Assembly (NCBI RefSeq): GCF_943912825.1
Contig: NZ_CALTUX010000018.1
Location: 1 to 39,666 of the forward strand
DNA length: 39,666 bases
DNA from: an uncultured Anaerococcus sp.
GTDB taxonomy: Bacteria > Bacillota > Clostridia > Tissierellales > Peptoniphilaceae
Direction of reading: 5' to 3'
Shown here: positions 21,684 through 30,533 of the stretch, piece after piece
How the letters are laid out: each line of letters opens with the position of its first letter
Numbering within the stretch: position 1 is the first letter of the stretch
The notes under the pieces: generated by a model
What the model was told of the DNA's origin: nothing
The model's input: the letters and a program-made list of their open reading frames with translations, nothing else
The model's database searches: none
Translations under genes and position numbers: made by a program

Positions 21684-23809
21684 TAAAGATCGTTTTTAGC
21701 TCCAACTAAGATTATATCTTCGTTTCCTTCTCTTAATGATAATTCTGAATCAAGGAGCATATTTAGCTGGTCAAGACTTGTTAGGCCTTCAAAATCTACA
21801 ATTTTTGCACCCACACATAGGTAGAGGTCTGGGTTTAGCTTGATGTCAGACTTAAAGACTGCAAGGTCATTCCACATATTGCCAGCAAGAGTTCTAGCAC
21901 CACCGGCTGTAGATTTTGCTGCTACTGCATCTGCTCTTTGAAGCTTTATGAAGCCTTTCTTGTCGATGGCTCGAAGCTCTTTCTTATTGCCCTTTTGAGT
22001 CGTATAAACCCTAAAGAATTCATTTTCTGTTTCTTTGTTGATCCTACTTTTTTCAACTCCAAAGCTTTCAGCAACTAGGTCTAGGGCCTCTTCTTCGGTG
22101 ATTTCCTTGGATAGGTCTTGACTAGCTATTTCTGTTGATCCTGTGGCTATGGCACGGACTTTAGATGTTTGCTGGTCAATTTCTATTTGGATTTCTACAG
22201 ATTCTGGTGTTGCACCTGATTTTATAACTTGGTCTGTTGCTTCATTTCTTAGCTCGATTATGTCTTCTCTGGTTGGTTGAGGGATTACTCTTTCTACCAC
22301 ATCCCTTACCATGGCTAGGGCTACACCGATTGATGAAATAATTTCTGCCTTATCTGCTAGGGTATAAGGTACACCAAGCTTGTTAGCAGCAAATGGTAGG
22401 AGGACTTTTGCTCCGCCACCACCACCTACTATGGTTGTTTGGGACTCTTCTACCTTATACTTATCCATAAGGTCTAGTATTACTTCGTTTGTGGTTTTGG
22501 CTGCATCATCAAGAACTGCCCTTGCAGCATCTTCTCCACTCATTCCCAAGAATTTGCCTAGGGCTTCAAAGCATTTTTTTGCAGATTCTGGATTTCCGTA
22601 AGAATAGTCACCTTCTTCGATGATTCCTAGGGCATTTGCTGCACAGGTTGTTGTTAGAGCGTAGTCTTTACCATTGGCCCTGATTGCTATATAATCTGCT
22701 GGGTCTCCCTTTGTTGGTGATAATTGGATTACTTCTGGCTTATCAAATTCCTTAGGGTCTGTGAAGACTACATAAGGAAGGTTGGCTATATGACAAGATC
22801 TTGGGCCTACTTTTACAATTTTGCCGTTGTTGGCCCTAATCATTGACCCACCGGCAACACCTACTGTCCTAACATCCATTGAGTTTACCATAGTTCTTTG
22901 GCCACCAACTACCGCATAATCTATCATTGGTCTACCGTTTTTGATAACTCCAATGTCTGTAGTTGTTCCCCCTACCTCAAAGAAGATACCATTTGATACT
23001 CTTAGGTACATGAGGGCTCCGACTGTTGATGCAGCTGGTCCTGAAAGCATGGTAAGGACTGGTCTATTTCTCATCTCTTCGATATCCATTACCCCGCCAT
23101 CTCCACGCATTATCATTAGAGGTGCTTCTATGCCTGCTTTTTTAACTGCATCTTCTGTTGAATCTGCGGTAGATATCATCCTTGGTAGGATTGAACCATT
23201 GATTACAGCTGTTCTTGTTCTTCTTGTTAGGCCGTAAAGCTTTGAAATCTCACTTGCTGCACAGACTTCTATACCTTTTTCTTTGCCAAGGTCTTTTATT
23301 AGAAGCTCTTCATCCATTCCATCAACACCAAAGGTCTTGGATGCAGCTATTACACCACAGCCTTCAGCGATTAGTTCATCCATTACCTTTGATACTAATT
23401 CTTTTGAAAAATCTTTCCTATTTATAAACCTATAAGATGTTGTGATTTTTCTTTTTCCTGATTCGTCTAGTTCTATGTCTTTAATCTTGCCTTGGATTTT
23501 AGATAAAAATCCTACTAGGCCACCATTTGCAATTCCAATCACGCCTACCTTAGCTACATCTCCTTCAACTAAGGCATTTGTAGCTTGGGTTGTGGAGTGG
23601 GCGATAAAGACTACTTCATCACTTGATATATTATTTTCGGTTAGACATTTTTTAAATGATTCTATTACCCCAGCACTTACTCCCAACTCATGGTCGTGGG
23701 TTGTTGGAATAATACCAATCCCTACTATTTCATAAGTACTATTATCTATAGCAACTGCCTTTGTATTAGTACCACCAACGTCTATACCTACACGTATTTG
23801 TTTACTCAT
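21683..23809 (-). CDS. HyuA-type hydantoinase/oxoprolinase family protein
   Basis: A cytoplasmic protein of 708 residues in the ATP-dependent hydantoinase/5-oxoprolinase/acetone carboxylase family. It has the actin-like ATPase signs: GIDVGGTNTKA at 8-18, MRGDGGVM at 234-241, LSGPAAS at 255-261, VGGTTTDIG at 279-287, VGVAGGS at 316-322 and VGGGGG later on. The family usually phosphorylates an amide or lactam carbonyl before ring opening. The usual HyuB partner is missing here, so this is a stand-alone HyuA. Within the operon it lies 8 bases after the permease and overlaps the next gene by one base. The substrate cannot be assigned. Confidence 0.88.
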   Translation of the reverse strand: MSKQIRVGIDVGGTNTKAVAIDNSTYEIVGIGIIPTTHDHELGVSAGVIESFKKCLTENNISSDEVVFIAHSTTQATNALVEGDVAKVGVIGIANGGLVGFLSKIQGKIKDIELDESGKRKITTSYRFINRKDFSKELVSKVMDELIAEGCGVIAASKTFGVDGMDEELLIKDLGKEKGIEVCAASEISKLYGLTRRTRTAVINGSILPRMISTADSTEDAVKKAGIEAPLMIMRGDGGVMDIEEMRNRPVLTMLSGPAASTVGALMYLRVSNGIFFEVGGTTTDIGVIKNGRPMIDYAVVGGQRTMVNSMDVRTVGVAGGSMIRANNGKIVKVGPRSCHIANLPYVVFTDPKEFDKPEVIQLSPTKGDPADYIAIRANGKDYALTTTCAANALGIIEEGDYSYGNPESAKKCFEALGKFLGMSGEDAARAVLDDAAKTTNEVILDLMDKYKVEESQTTIVGGGGGAKVLLPFAANKLGVPYTLADKAEIISSIGVALAMVRDVVERVIPQPTREDIIELRNEATDQVIKSGATPESVEIQIEIDQQTSKVRAIATGSTEIASQDLSKEITEEEALDLVAESFGVEKSRINKETENEFFRVYTTQKGNKKELRAIDKKGFIKLQRADAVAAKSTAGGARTLAGNMWNDLAVFKSDIKLNPDLYLCVGAKIVDFEGLTSLDQLNMLLDSELSLREGNEDIILVGAKNDL

Positions 23810-23817
23810 ATTTTCTC

Positions 23818-25125
23818 CTATCTACCAAAGAATACAAAAACTAAAAATAAATTTATAGCTGTTATCAACCATGCCCATGGTAGGCCAGTTTTCATAAAAT
23901 CTTTGACACTTACCTTACTGTAGTTTAATGCCCACAAGTTCCAAGATTGGGTTGGACAAGCAGAAAGGTTCATAGCTATGGTTGGTACATACATAAGGGT
24001 AAATAAGAAGGCTGTTGGGAAATCTCCTAAAGCATTTAATACCCCTACTGTTGCAGCACCTGCACCAAATATTGTAAGTGGTCCCCTAAATAGTCCAAGT
24101 GGTGCCATTATCATAAATGCAAGCGCAAGGCCAAGGGTTGTTGTTGGCAAGATATCTCCTAGAATTGGGTCAAAGAAAGGAGCTGCAATACCTGAAATCT
24201 TATTAAACATTGGAAGTATAAATAAGAATCCTAATAAAGAAGCAACATCTATTACACCTTCGTAGAAGGTAGAAGATATTATCCTTGACATCTCTGACCA
24301 GGACCTGCCAATCATCTTACAAGTAGAAAGGCCAAATACAGCTCCTACTATAAAGGCAGGAATTGTTGGAACCTTGAAAGCTATTGATAAAAATGTTGGG
24401 ATAATTGGGGTAAAGAGAGCATACCATGGAACCCTATCCATATCACTCACTTCATTCATATCCACTCCCCATGCCTTTCTCTTTCTCTTTCTTGAAGAAG
24501 CAAAGACCTTCATATAAGTAAATAGCATTATGCCTATAACGACAAGTTGAACTGCCATTGCAGCAAAGGCCCAGCTTATGTATTGGTCTGAATAGGTCAT
24601 ATCTTCAAATATAGCTTGCATTTGGCTAAATAAGACCGGATTAAGGTACATACCACTACCAACACTCATAAGATAAGCTGTAACTGCCAAGAACTTTGGC
24701 ACACCCAGGCTAAGTAGGATAGGTAAAACAATAACACCTATAGCTACAACAGCACCAGCACCGAAGGTAGCTGTAAAAATGATACCGGTTACAAGAGATA
24801 AAAGAAGAGTAACAATAAGGGGATCATCTCCACCCAGCTCTGTTACTGACTTTATAAGCTTACTTGCTATACCTGTATCTACAAGTATCTTTCCAAACCA
24901 AGAACCAAAGATAACATTAACTGCCGTAGCGCCCCATGATTCTGGTCCCTTTTGCAAAATTTCTGTCATTCCGTCTGTAAGACTTATTTGACCACCCACT
25001 ATACAAAGGCCAAGCCATAAAACAGCCATAACAAAGAAACCAGTCATAAGGTTTCCTCCCTTAGCTGCATATACTGCAAGACCTATATAGGTGATAATCA
25101 AAAGAATACCAATGATTAAATCTAT
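23818..25125 (-). CDS. GntP/CitM-like membrane permease, probable ATA start
   Basis: A transporter with about 11-12 hydrophobic helices and a duplicated hairpin pattern (TATFGAGAVVAIGVI and GLFRGPLTIFGAGAA), as in the gluconate/citrate/dicarboxylate ion-transporter group. An in-frame TTG at 25101 has no binding site. The only strong site, AGGAGG at 25136-25131, lies 5 bases before an in-frame ATA at 25125. That start gives DLIIGILL, then continues as LIITYIGLAVYAAKGGNLM, completing the first membrane helix. I therefore place the start there (435 residues). It is the first gene of the cassette and should import the pathway's substrate, perhaps an organic acid or amide. An ATG-to-ATA change or a sequencing error is also possible. 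Confidence 0.8.
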   Translation of the reverse strand: MDLIIGILLIITYIGLAVYAAKGGNLMTGFFVMAVLWLGLCIVGGQISLTDGMTEILQKGPESWGATAVNVIFGSWFGKILVDTGIASKLIKSVTELGGDDPLIVTLLLSLVTGIIFTATFGAGAVVAIGVIVLPILLSLGVPKFLAVTAYLMSVGSGMYLNPVLFSQMQAIFEDMTYSDQYISWAFAAMAVQLVVIGIMLFTYMKVFASSRKRKRKAWGVDMNEVSDMDRVPWYALFTPIIPTFLSIAFKVPTIPAFIVGAVFGLSTCKMIGRSWSEMSRIISSTFYEGVIDVASLLGFLFILPMFNKISGIAAPFFDPILGDILPTTTLGLALAFMIMAPLGLFRGPLTIFGAGAATVGVLNALGDFPTAFLFTLMYVPTIAMNLSACPTQSWNLWALNYSKVSVKDFMKTGLPWAWLITAINLFLVFVFFGR

Positions 25126-25158
25126 ATAATCCTCCTATATATTTTATAATTCATTTTA

Positions 25159-25187
25159 ATTATAACTAATTAGTTAAGATTAGTCAA
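25159..25187 (-). promoter_or_regulatory. Promoter of the hydantoinase-like operon with overlapping operator
   Basis: On the minus strand TTGACT (25187-25182), a 17-base spacer and TATAAT (25164-25159). A perfect 14-base palindrome, TAACTAATTAGTTA (25163-25176), covers the spacer and the start of the -10. A half-site-like copy, TTATAACTAATT, recurs upstream near 25195-25207. This is the classic placement for a repressor. No regulator gene is adjacent. Confidence 0.75.
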
Positions 25188-25261
25188 TCTTTTTAAATTA
25201 GTTATAAGAATTACTATGTTTGATATAATATACTTTTATTTTATTAATGTTTTTAAACAAT

Positions 25262-25305
25262 AAGAGGCTTGATCCTTTTTAGTAAAGGAGACAAGCCCTT
25301 ATTCT
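25262..25305 (-). other. Interrupted hairpin after the DUF4349 gene
   Basis: On the minus strand GGGCTTG..TCCTTT pairs with AAAGGA..CAAGCC, leaving a small bulge. There is no good T-run, so it may be a weak terminator or an mRNA end-stabilising structure. Confidence 0.35.
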
Positions 25306-25327
25306 TACTTTATGTTATTTTTTCAAA

Positions 25328-26218
25328 TTATTTACCTGACTTAGATTTTTTTCTTAGCTTATAAACTCCAAATCCTAAGAGCAAGATAAGAATTATAAAT
25401 GGCCAATACAAGAAAAATCCTACAAGAACTTGAGCGAAAAATTCTTTGACAAGGCCAATAGACTCTCCCATTGCTTCCTTTATCCTAGATCCTAGGTCTG
25501 GATTGTTGGAATTTCTATCATAAGAATATACTTCAGTTATGCCAACATTATAGGTATCGTAGGTCACCCTATCTTTGAGGTCAGCCTTTGCTTTTTTTAG
25601 ATTATCGATTTCCCCTTGGGTTTCTATAATCTTGGCATTAATGACCAAGGTATCCTCTATATTATTAGAATTTTCCAAAAGCTCATTAAATTTTTCCAGC
25701 TGCTTTTCTTTTATTTCTAAATCCTTGTCTGCATCCCTAAATGACTTTTCTAGGTTGTTTGAGTTTTTAGAAATGTTTACGGTCTTGGCCAAGTTTCCCA
25801 GAGTCTGATCAAATTTTTCAGAATTTTCTTTTGGGATTTTTATAGCAAGCTCAGTATTTCTTAGGTCCCTATCTTCATAAGTCCTGTCAAAATAAGTAGA
25901 TTCATTTTCTACAAAGCCTTCTAGATTTGCTACTGATTTTCTTATAGTCTCAAGGTCCTTATCATAGGCTGTTGTTTCAAGATCAATATTTACAAATCTT
26001 TCTATATAATCATCTGGATTATCTGATAAATCTACATCTTCCCCATCATCTATGGCCTCATCTTTTGCCATATCAGCATCTCTAGGGTCATCAATTTCTG
26101 GCCTTGTCTCTTCTGCAAAGTCTCTTGCTAGGTCTGCTTCTTTATTAGCAGCCTTCTGGCTCCCACAAGAAATAAGAGCAAAAAGACTTATCAAAATTAA
26201 TAGAAAATTCTTTTTCAT
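25328..26218 (-). CDS. DUF4349-type membrane lipoprotein
   Basis: A 296-residue lipoprotein of unknown function. A basic start and hydrophobic signal end in a lipobox, LISC, with Cys18 as the lipidated residue. An acidic stretch (about 25-70) follows, then the DUF4349-like domain (about 70-235) with ERFVNIDLETTAYD and a heptad-like helical region (about 150-205) likely to form a coiled coil. The last 60 residues hold a transmembrane helix and a basic tail, so the protein is probably anchored at both ends. It lies 69 bases after the NAD(P)H-hydrate epimerase gene, with no clear promoter between them. Confidence 0.82.
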   Translation of the reverse strand: MKKNFLLILISLFALISCGSQKAANKEADLARDFAEETRPEIDDPRDADMAKDEAIDDGEDVDLSDNPDDYIERFVNIDLETTAYDKDLETIRKSVANLEGFVENESTYFDRTYEDRDLRNTELAIKIPKENSEKFDQTLGNLAKTVNISKNSNNLEKSFRDADKDLEIKEKQLEKFNELLENSNNIEDTLVINAKIIETQGEIDNLKKAKADLKDRVTYDTYNVGITEVYSYDRNSNNPDLGSRIKEAMGESIGLVKEFFAQVLVGFFLYWPFIILILLLGFGVYKLRKKSKSGK

Positions 26219-26287
26219 AGGATCCTCCTCTTTTCTTTTACTATATTAGCATAGCAAACGATTGCAAGGAGGACTTAAAAATAAATA

Positions 26288-26959
26288 CTAATCAACTAGG
26301 CCGTATAATACTGAATCTATGGCCTTTTGTGGGATGCCAATGTCTTCAATCACGCATTTTTTCTTGTAGATTTCTCTTTCATAGATGCCCTTTTTCATAA
26401 GCTGCATGGTTACTATTAGGTCGCTATCGACTACTTCGCCTAGGTCCTGGCCGGTACTTGCATCAAGGCCTGATGGTATATCTATAGAAATTTTATATTT
26501 CATTACGTTATTAATAATGGATATTACTGTGGCATATATGCCTGTTACTGGCCTATTTAAGCCTGTACCAAAGATGGCATCTACAATTAGATTTACATTG
26601 TTTAGACGTCTTTCCATATCTTCTAAATCTTCTATGCTTTGAACATAAAATATTTCTTCGCAAAGCATCTGACAAGAATCTAGATTTATGCGGAATTCTT
26701 CGCTTGCCTTTTCCACATCTCCTAGGATGTATATTTCTACATCCTTATACCTAGCTAAGAGATTTCTTGCTAGGGCTAGGCCATCTGCCCCGTTATTTCC
26801 AACTCCTACAACGATTGCAAAATAACCAAATTTATTTAAATTTATATGCTTAAGTACAGCCAGGCTTGCCCTTTCTACAAGGCTTAGGGCTGGTACTTTT
26901 AGCACATTTATAGCATAGGAGTCGATTGCTTGCATTTTTTCTTTATCAACTAAAATCAT
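26288..26959 (-). CDS. nnrE: NAD(P)H-hydrate epimerase (YjeF N-terminal domain only)
   Basis: This enzyme interconverts R and S forms of hydrated NAD(P)H so that a partner dehydratase can repair them. The 223-residue protein is the YjeF_N domain alone: MQAIDSYAI at the start, VGNNGADGLALARNL (usually GNNGGDG; one Gly is Ala here), VDAIFGTGLNRPVTG and IPSGLDASTGQ. Many bacteria fuse it to the NnrD dehydratase. That domain is absent here and must be encoded elsewhere if present. It overlaps the end of the DnaI-like gene by 14 bases, and the replication-gene operon continues into it. Confidence 0.9.
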   Translation of the reverse strand: MILVDKEKMQAIDSYAINVLKVPALSLVERASLAVLKHINLNKFGYFAIVVGVGNNGADGLALARNLLARYKDVEIYILGDVEKASEEFRINLDSCQMLCEEIFYVQSIEDLEDMERRLNNVNLIVDAIFGTGLNRPVTGIYATVISIINNVMKYKISIDIPSGLDASTGQDLGEVVDSDLIVTMQLMKKGIYEREIYKKKCVIEDIGIPQKAIDSVLYGLVD

Positions 26960-27932
26960 AATAATCTGTCCCCTTTAATCTAAGATCTTCCCCAAATATT
27001 TCATAGGTCTTTGAATTATTACCCAATATTCTAGAAAATATCCTTGGCCCGTAAATTTCTTCTATCAAGGCTTCATCGAGGTTGGATGATAGGATTATTG
27101 GAAGATTCTTATTCATCCTCTCGTTTACTACATCAAATAGGTTTGATTGGTCGGTAGACCTGTGGGTTTCTGCTCCAAGATCATCTATTATTAAAAGATC
27201 GCATTCAAAGATTAGGTCGTATTGGTTTTCCAAATTTTCTCTTCTATCTTCAAAGGCCCAATAGTAATCATTTAAAAATTTAAAAAGCTTGGTTGATGTC
27301 ATATAGACTACTGAATAATTCCTATCCAAAAGCTCCTTGGCTATAGAATTTATCAAGAAAGTCTTACCCCTGCCAACCTTTCCTTGGATATAGATATTTC
27401 CACTTTGCCTGTCAAAATTGTCTATATATTTTCTTAAATCAGCTAGGATCATTTGCATATTTTCATAAGGACTTATATTTGCATATTCTGGATATGGATT
27501 TTTAGAAAATAGGTTGATATTAAAGGTCTTAAAATTTTCCCTGTTTATGACTTGCCTTATTCCAGATCTTTTATAATTTTCATCTATTATTATCTGCGAC
27601 CTACATGAACAAATTTCATTGCCTACAAATCCTGTGTCCTTGCAGAGAGGATGGAAATATTTTTCCTCCATGTAATCTACAGGAAAGCCTGCCTTAAGAA
27701 GTTCCTTATGTTTTTCTCCTATTAGATTTTTAAGCTTGTTTTCATTTGCCTTTGTGTCTAGGCCTTCTGCAGCTAGTCTTATACTTTCAAAACCTACTTG
27801 CTTGATTAGCTTATCTAGACCTCTTATCTTTGGGATTTTGTCATAGACTTCTTTTATGGCAGCTTCTTGGCGTCTTCTATTTTCTCTACGTCTTTCTTGT
27901 AAGATTAGACTTGCTTTTTCACTTGCCTTCAT
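26946..27932 (-). CDS. DnaC/DnaI-like helicase loader ATPase
   Basis: An AAA+ ATPase of 328 residues expected to load the DnaB replicative helicase. A basic N-terminal helix (1-30) precedes a cysteine-bearing region with Cys97, Cys108 and Cys110, like the zinc-binding domain of Bacillus DnaI. Walker A is GKVGRGKT at 184-191, Walker B is LLIIDDLGAE, and SSNLDEALIEEIYGPRIFSRI is the sensor/arginine-finger region. It lies one base after the DnaD-like gene and shares the operon with dnaB, which supports the helicase-loading role. Confidence 0.9.
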   Translation of the reverse strand: MKASEKASLILQERRRENRRRQEAAIKEVYDKIPKIRGLDKLIKQVGFESIRLAAEGLDTKANENKLKNLIGEKHKELLKAGFPVDYMEEKYFHPLCKDTGFVGNEICSCRSQIIIDENYKRSGIRQVINRENFKTFNINLFSKNPYPEYANISPYENMQMILADLRKYIDNFDRQSGNIYIQGKVGRGKTFLINSIAKELLDRNYSVVYMTSTKLFKFLNDYYWAFEDRRENLENQYDLIFECDLLIIDDLGAETHRSTDQSNLFDVVNERMNKNLPIILSSNLDEALIEEIYGPRIFSRILGNNSKTYEIFGEDLRLKGTDYYDFS

Positions 27933-27933
27933 A

Positions 27934-28665
27934 TTAGTCCCTCTGATTTCTCAATCTCTCTAGCCTTCTAGCCCTTGCAGTTTGGGCTAAGTTTTCACTG
28001 TCACTTCCTATATTTGTGTCAGATTTTCTCCTATAGGTCCTTACAGTCCTAGATTTTTTAAGCTTGTTGCGTTCTTCCCTCATCCTTAGCTCATTTAGAC
28101 TGTTTATTCCTTGGTCCCTCCAGGTTTTTAGATAGCCCATAACGTATTTTACATCTACGTTATTTGCTTCTCTTGCCTGCCTAAATGCCTCTGTTACAAG
28201 CTCTGGATCTTGGTCATATTCTCCTAGGGTTTCGTGGATTCTTGTGATATCTGCTGGAGTAAGTTGTCTATCTATGATTCTTTCAATATTTTCAAACATC
28301 ATTGACTTTCTTTGAGCCTTGTCAAAGTTTAGTTCATTATCATTTGTAGGTTCGCTTTCTCCAAAATACATTTGCCTTAGGGAGACTATTTCGATAAAAT
28401 TTGACCCATCTGAGGCCTTTTTTTCCCTAAAGATTCCCATGTTTATCCAAAAATTGACAGCATTTTCAAATCTTTCATCATCAAAGCTTAGCTGCCTTTT
28501 AATCTTTGCAACATCGACTGCACCGTCATTGTATATGTCCTTATAAATTAGGAGGTAAACCTTGATAGCATCGCCATCTGCCATCTGAAGATAGGTATTT
28601 AAAAACATATTTTCAAAGGGGGTTGTGCCCATATCTAGTTTTAGTTCTTGCATCTCAAAGTTCAT
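27934..28665 (-). CDS. DnaD-domain replication initiation protein
   Basis: A 243-residue protein of the DnaD/DnaB-loader family that helps load the replicative helicase in Firmicutes. The N-terminal part (about 1-95) fits the winged-helix domain. The second conserved domain (about 115-190) has IIDRQLTPADITRIHE and ends in YVMGYLKTWRDQGI, the hallmark YxxxxLxxWxxxGI. A basic tail (about 195-243) could bind DNA. The start overlaps the acetyltransferase gene by 11 bases and has a GGAAG site. It is followed one base later by the DnaI-like loader, a functional pair. Confidence 0.9.
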   Translation of the reverse strand: MNFEMQELKLDMGTTPFENMFLNTYLQMADGDAIKVYLLIYKDIYNDGAVDVAKIKRQLSFDDERFENAVNFWINMGIFREKKASDGSNFIEIVSLRQMYFGESEPTNDNELNFDKAQRKSMMFENIERIIDRQLTPADITRIHETLGEYDQDPELVTEAFRQAREANNVDVKYVMGYLKTWRDQGINSLNELRMREERNKLKKSRTVRTYRRKSDTNIGSDSENLAQTARARRLERLRNQRD

Positions 28666-29209
28666 AATAATCTTCCTTACTTATTTTCATATTCATTATC
28701 TTTGAATAAATTAGGCCTTTTGACATTTCAAAATATCTCTCATCTAGGTCTATGGCTTGGTTTTCAAAGACTTCTCTTGTATAGGAGGTCATTTTAAAAC
28801 CAGCCTTCTCGTAAGCCTTTATTGCCCTTTCATTAAAGAGGTTGACATCTAAATAGAGGGTCCTATATCTCATTTCATCAAAAAATTTTACAAATATTTC
28901 CCTTATGGCTTCGTAACCATAGCCCAAAGATACGTAATTTGCATCAAAGACTATTCCTAGTTTGGCTCTTTTTAGGATTGGATTTATATTTTTAAGACCG
29001 ATGAAGCCTATAAATCTGTCATCTTCTTTTCTTCTGACTGCAAAGTATTTCTTATTTGGCATATTGATATTGCCATACCAAAGCCTTAGTTCAAAATCTG
29101 TTAGATTGCCATAATTGTAGCCTATAAGTCTTGGGTCAGAAAAATTGCCCCATTCTTTTAGTTCTAAGGCATCTTCTCTTTCTATTTTTGATAAATATAT
29201 TCTAGGCAT
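28655..29209 (-). CDS. GNAT family acetyltransferase (RimJ/RimL-like)
   Basis: A 184-residue acetyl-CoA-dependent N-acetyltransferase. The central YVSLGYGYEAIREI is the acetyl-CoA-binding loop (Q/RxxGxG/A type), preceded by FIGFIGLKNI and followed by VNLFNERAIKAYEKAGF, a RimJ/RimL hallmark. It may modify a protein N-terminus or a small amine. An ATG at 29215 lies directly on the AGGG binding site. The ATG at 29209 is 6 bases from it and is preferred. The binding site is in the end of dnaB and the start overlaps the dnaB stop by 8 bases. The position among replication genes does not reveal a substrate. Confidence 0.88.
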   Translation of the reverse strand: MPRIYLSKIEREDALELKEWGNFSDPRLIGYNYGNLTDFELRLWYGNINMPNKKYFAVRRKEDDRFIGFIGLKNINPILKRAKLGIVFDANYVSLGYGYEAIREIFVKFFDEMRYRTLYLDVNLFNERAIKAYEKAGFKMTSYTREVFENQAIDLDERYFEMSKGLIYSKIMNMKISKEDYYEL

Positions 29210-30533
29210 TTTCATCCCTATGGCTTAAATTGATGAAGGTGGTGCATGGTTTGTTGAAGTACAAATCAACCGTACCTGTTGCCCCGTTTCTATGCTTGGC
29301 AAAGATTAACTTGGCTATATTTGGCTCTACCTCTTCATCATAATAATCTTCTCTATATAAAAGCATTACAACATCGGCATCTTGCTCTATTGCACCAGAT
29401 TCCCTCAAGTCTGATAGGATTGGCTTGTGATCTGATCTCTTATCTGCCTCCCTTGATAATTGGGCAAGGGAAAGTATAGGACAATTTAGTTCCTTGGATA
29501 GGGATTTTAGGCCCCTTGATATGGATGCTATTTCATTTTGCCTATTTTCTTGTCTGCCATCTGCTTGCATAAGCTGGAGATAGTCTATGACGACCAGGTC
29601 CAGGCCCTTTTCTGCCTTTAGCCTTTTTAGTTTTGATTTCATTTCTGATAATCTTATACCTGGTGTTTCATCGACATAAAGGTCAGTTTCTACAATTTTT
29701 TTGGTAGCATCTATAAGAAGAGTCCAATCGTCATCTCTGATTGATCCATTAATGATTGATTCAAGCCCTACTAGGCTTACCATTGATAAAAGCCTTTGGT
29801 TTAGCTGATAGATTGACATCTCTAGAGAAAAGAAGGCTACAGATTTGCCTGCCTTGGCAGCATTCCATGCCATGGTAAGGCCAAGGGCTGTCTTACCCAT
29901 GGCTGGTCTTGCAGCTAGTAATATTAGTTGGGAGCTTTGGAGTCCTGAAAGTTTGTTATCTACAGCTTCAAGTCCCGTAGCAACTCCTGTTATTCTCCCA
30001 TCTGCCAGTGTTAGTTCGTTGATTTGCCTGAGTGTGTCATCCATGGTATCTGCTACCCTTACTAGCCCTTGGGAGTGGTTATCTTGTGATATCTCAAATA
30101 TCCTATTTTCTGCACTAGCTAGGATGTCTGACACATCATCGCTTTGCCTGTAGGATTTTTCTATTATATCTTCACTAGCCCCGATTAGACTTCTTAATAA
30201 GGATTTAGCCTTGACTGTTTTACAATAAGTATCAATATTTGGAGTATAAAATGAGGAGAGGGTAATCTCAGTGATAAACTCCTCCCCTCCAACTTCTTGT
30301 AATATATTTTCGTTGGACAATTGAGATATAAGGGATACTACATCCACCTTTATGTCTTTTTCAAACATGGTGACTATAGTTTTATATATCCTCTGTGTCC
30401 TAGAATCATAAAAGTCTACAGGTTTTATAATTTGATTTGCACTATCAAAGCTTTCGTTTTTCTTTAAGATACAGCCTATGATAGCCTGTTCTGATAAGAA
30501 GTCATAAGGTAGTGGCCTTAAGCCATCTGTCAT
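29202..30533 (-). CDS. dnaB: Replicative DNA helicase
   Basis: The hexameric 5'-3' helicase of the replication fork, 443 residues. The N-terminal domain (about 1-105) starts LPYDFLSEQAIIGCIL. The RecA-like core has Walker A ARPAMGKT at 208-215, FFSLEMS, VVIDYLQLM (Walker B) and LSQLSREADKR, and ends with MLLYREDYYDEE and FAKHRNGATG. No intein insertion is present. The stop of rplI and the start of dnaB share one base, as usual for the conserved rplI-dnaB pair, so the genes are co-translated. Confidence 0.97.
   Translation of the reverse strand: MTDGLRPLPYDFLSEQAIIGCILKKNESFDSANQIIKPVDFYDSRTQRIYKTIVTMFEKDIKVDVVSLISQLSNENILQEVGGEEFITEITLSSFYTPNIDTYCKTVKAKSLLRSLIGASEDIIEKSYRQSDDVSDILASAENRIFEISQDNHSQGLVRVADTMDDTLRQINELTLADGRITGVATGLEAVDNKLSGLQSSQLILLAARPAMGKTALGLTMAWNAAKAGKSVAFFSLEMSIYQLNQRLLSMVSLVGLESIINGSIRDDDWTLLIDATKKIVETDLYVDETPGIRLSEMKSKLKRLKAEKGLDLVVIDYLQLMQADGRQENRQNEIASISRGLKSLSKELNCPILSLAQLSREADKRSDHKPILSDLRESGAIEQDADVVMLLYREDYYDEEVEPNIAKLIFAKHRNGATGTVDLYFNKPCTTFINLSHRDENA

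Noticed and set aside
18696..25125. Treating the KDG-type permease as part of the hydantoinase-like operon
   Set aside because: A tRNA gene, its terminator and the palindromic element separate them, so they are different transcription units.
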